Below are positions 63,317-64,000 of a stretch of 64,000 nucleotides of DNA, piece after piece; position 1 is the first letter of the stretch; each line of letters opens with the position of its first letter. The notes below the pieces were generated by a model, which was given only the letters and a program-made list of their open reading frames with translations, did no database searches and was not told the origin of the DNA. The position numbers were made by a program, and so were the translations under genes. This stretch comes from Rhodococcus qingshengii (GTDB lineage Bacteria; Actinomycetota; Actinomycetes; Mycobacteriales; Mycobacteriaceae), in assembly GCF_021025955.1 (NCBI RefSeq), contig NZ_JAJNCL010000007.1:186001-250000 (forward strand), written 5' to 3'.

Positions 63317-64000
63317 TCAGGCGGAAACGATCACCGAGGAGCCGTGGCCGAACAGGCCCTGGTTGGCGGTGATTCCGATGCGAGCACCTTCGACCTGGCG
63401 GCCTTCGGCCTGTCCACGAAGCTGCCAGGTGAGCTCGCAGACCTGCGCAAGTGCCTGTGCGGGAACGGCTTCGCCGAAGCACGCGAGTCCGCCGGACGGA
63501 TTGACCGGGATGCGGCCACCGATGCTGGTGTCACCCGCACGTAGAAGGTGCTCGGCCTCGCCGCGCTTGCACAGGGCAAGGTCTTCGATCCAGTCCAGTT
63601 CCACGGAGGTAGCGAGGTCGTAGACTTCGGCGACGTCGACGTCCTCGGGAGAGATCCCGGCTTCCTCGTACGCGGCGTAGCCGATGGATTCCTTGAACGT
63701 GCGCTCCGGAGCCGGGACGGCGGAGCTGGAATCGGTAGAGAAGTTCGGCATATCCATGATCGTCTGCGGGAACGTCGGCGTGACCGTCGAAATAGCCTTG
63801 ATGCGAACAGGTTCCGCGATGCCCATCTTGCGGGCGTATTCCATCGACGTCAGCAAGATTGCGGCGCCGCCGTCGGACGTCGCGCAGATGTCGAGCAAAT
63901 GCAAAGGATTGGACACCACGGGGGAGGCCAACACGTTCTCGACGGTCACTTCCTTGCGGTAGCGCGCATTCGGATTGCCCAGCCCGTGCTTGGCGTTCTT
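63317..64000 (-). CDS. SCP2-type thiolase / lipid-transfer protein, C-terminal part (partial)
   Basis: The frame is open to the window edge (64000), so the N-terminal half is outside. Visible thiolase C-terminal motifs: NPLHLLDICATSDGGAAILL, EVYDLATSVELDWIEDLALC, and VNPSGGLACFGEAVPAQAL, with ITANQGLFGHGSSVIV at the end. Members thiolyse 3-ketoacyl-CoAs of sterol side chains or lack activity and act as aldolases (Ltp2 type); which cannot be told from this part. Confidence 0.85.
   Translation of the reverse strand, partial: KNAKHGLGNPNARYRKEVTVENVLASPVVSNPLHLLDICATSDGGAAILLTSMEYARKMGIAEPVRIKAISTVTPTFPQTIMDMPNFSTDSSSAVPAPERTFKESIGYAAYEEAGISPEDVDVAEVYDLATSVELDWIEDLALCKRGEAEHLLRAGDTSIGGRIPVNPSGGLACFGEAVPAQALAQVCELTWQLRGQAEGRQVEGARIGITANQGLFGHGSSVIVSA

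Overview
The window is GC-rich actinobacterial DNA, most likely from a Rhodococcus of the R. erythropolis/qingshengii type. This is inferred from gene content, not from a search: a close match to the known Rhodococcus endoglycoceramidase family, a mycobacterial-type mymA-like operon, many TetR regulators, IdeR/DtxR-type iron boxes, GTG starts and tightly overlapping genes. No rRNA, tRNA, CRISPR array, insertion sequence or replication origin was seen. It looks like a chromosomal segment rich in accessory and regulatory genes.

Layout. 0-2.9 kb: end of a TetR-like gene, a 42-aa membrane peptide with a strong terminator, an NmrA-like oxidoreductase with a divergent HxlR regulator, and an HSL-type esterase. 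2.9-9.7 kb: a secreted lipid-attack and surface module (endoglycoceramidase, Tat-exported phospholipase C, two paralogous Ig-repeat surface proteins). 9.9-12.6 kb: an ADP-ribosylglycohydrolase / CX5R phosphatase / macrodomain fusion with a divergent NrtR-like Nudix regulator. 12.6-14.3 kb: a DapB-like dehydrogenase overlapping an AhpD-like protein. 14.3-22.9 kb: a six-gene catabolic operon (FMO, serine hydrolase, zinc ADH, acyl-CoA synthetase, amidohydrolase, SDR) resembling the mycobacterial mymA operon, with a divergent TetR.

22.9-33 kb: iron acquisition. It holds a double cupin-AraC regulator, a siderophore-interacting reductase, a FecB-like lipoprotein, two half-size ABC exporter-fold proteins, a ChuX/HemS-like haem protein, a flavoprotein remnant and a secreted ParB-like protein. 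IdeR-like boxes lie at 24.55, 30.64 and 42.18 kb, the last before a second FecB-like lipoprotein. 33-42 kb: a hydroxyacyl-CoA dehydrogenase with its TetR, an unknown gene pair, proline iminopeptidase, another TetR/hydrolase pair, a Tat-exported EEP phosphodiesterase and an MFS transporter.

42-50 kb: a transglutaminase-like protein, a ComB-like protein, an RHH regulator-DUF4097-DrrAB-type ABC operon, a CHAP protein, a thioesterase and a CmtR-like sensor with a CDF transporter. 50-56 kb: small membrane proteins, a decayed GAP/SulP chimera, a YihY/BrkB protein and a large MalT-like LuxR regulator. 56-61 kb: an aspartate/asparagine operon (aspartase, permease, asparaginase) with a divergent FadR-type GntR regulator. 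61-64 kb: an ankyrin lipoprotein, two adjacent pseudogenes and the C-terminal part of an SCP2-type thiolase running off the end.

The most unusual items are the three-domain ADP-ribose protein with an internal ribosome binding site at the macrodomain boundary, the duplicated cupin-AraC regulator, the tandem-repeat operator covering the start codon of the RHH regulator, and four separate gene remnants.
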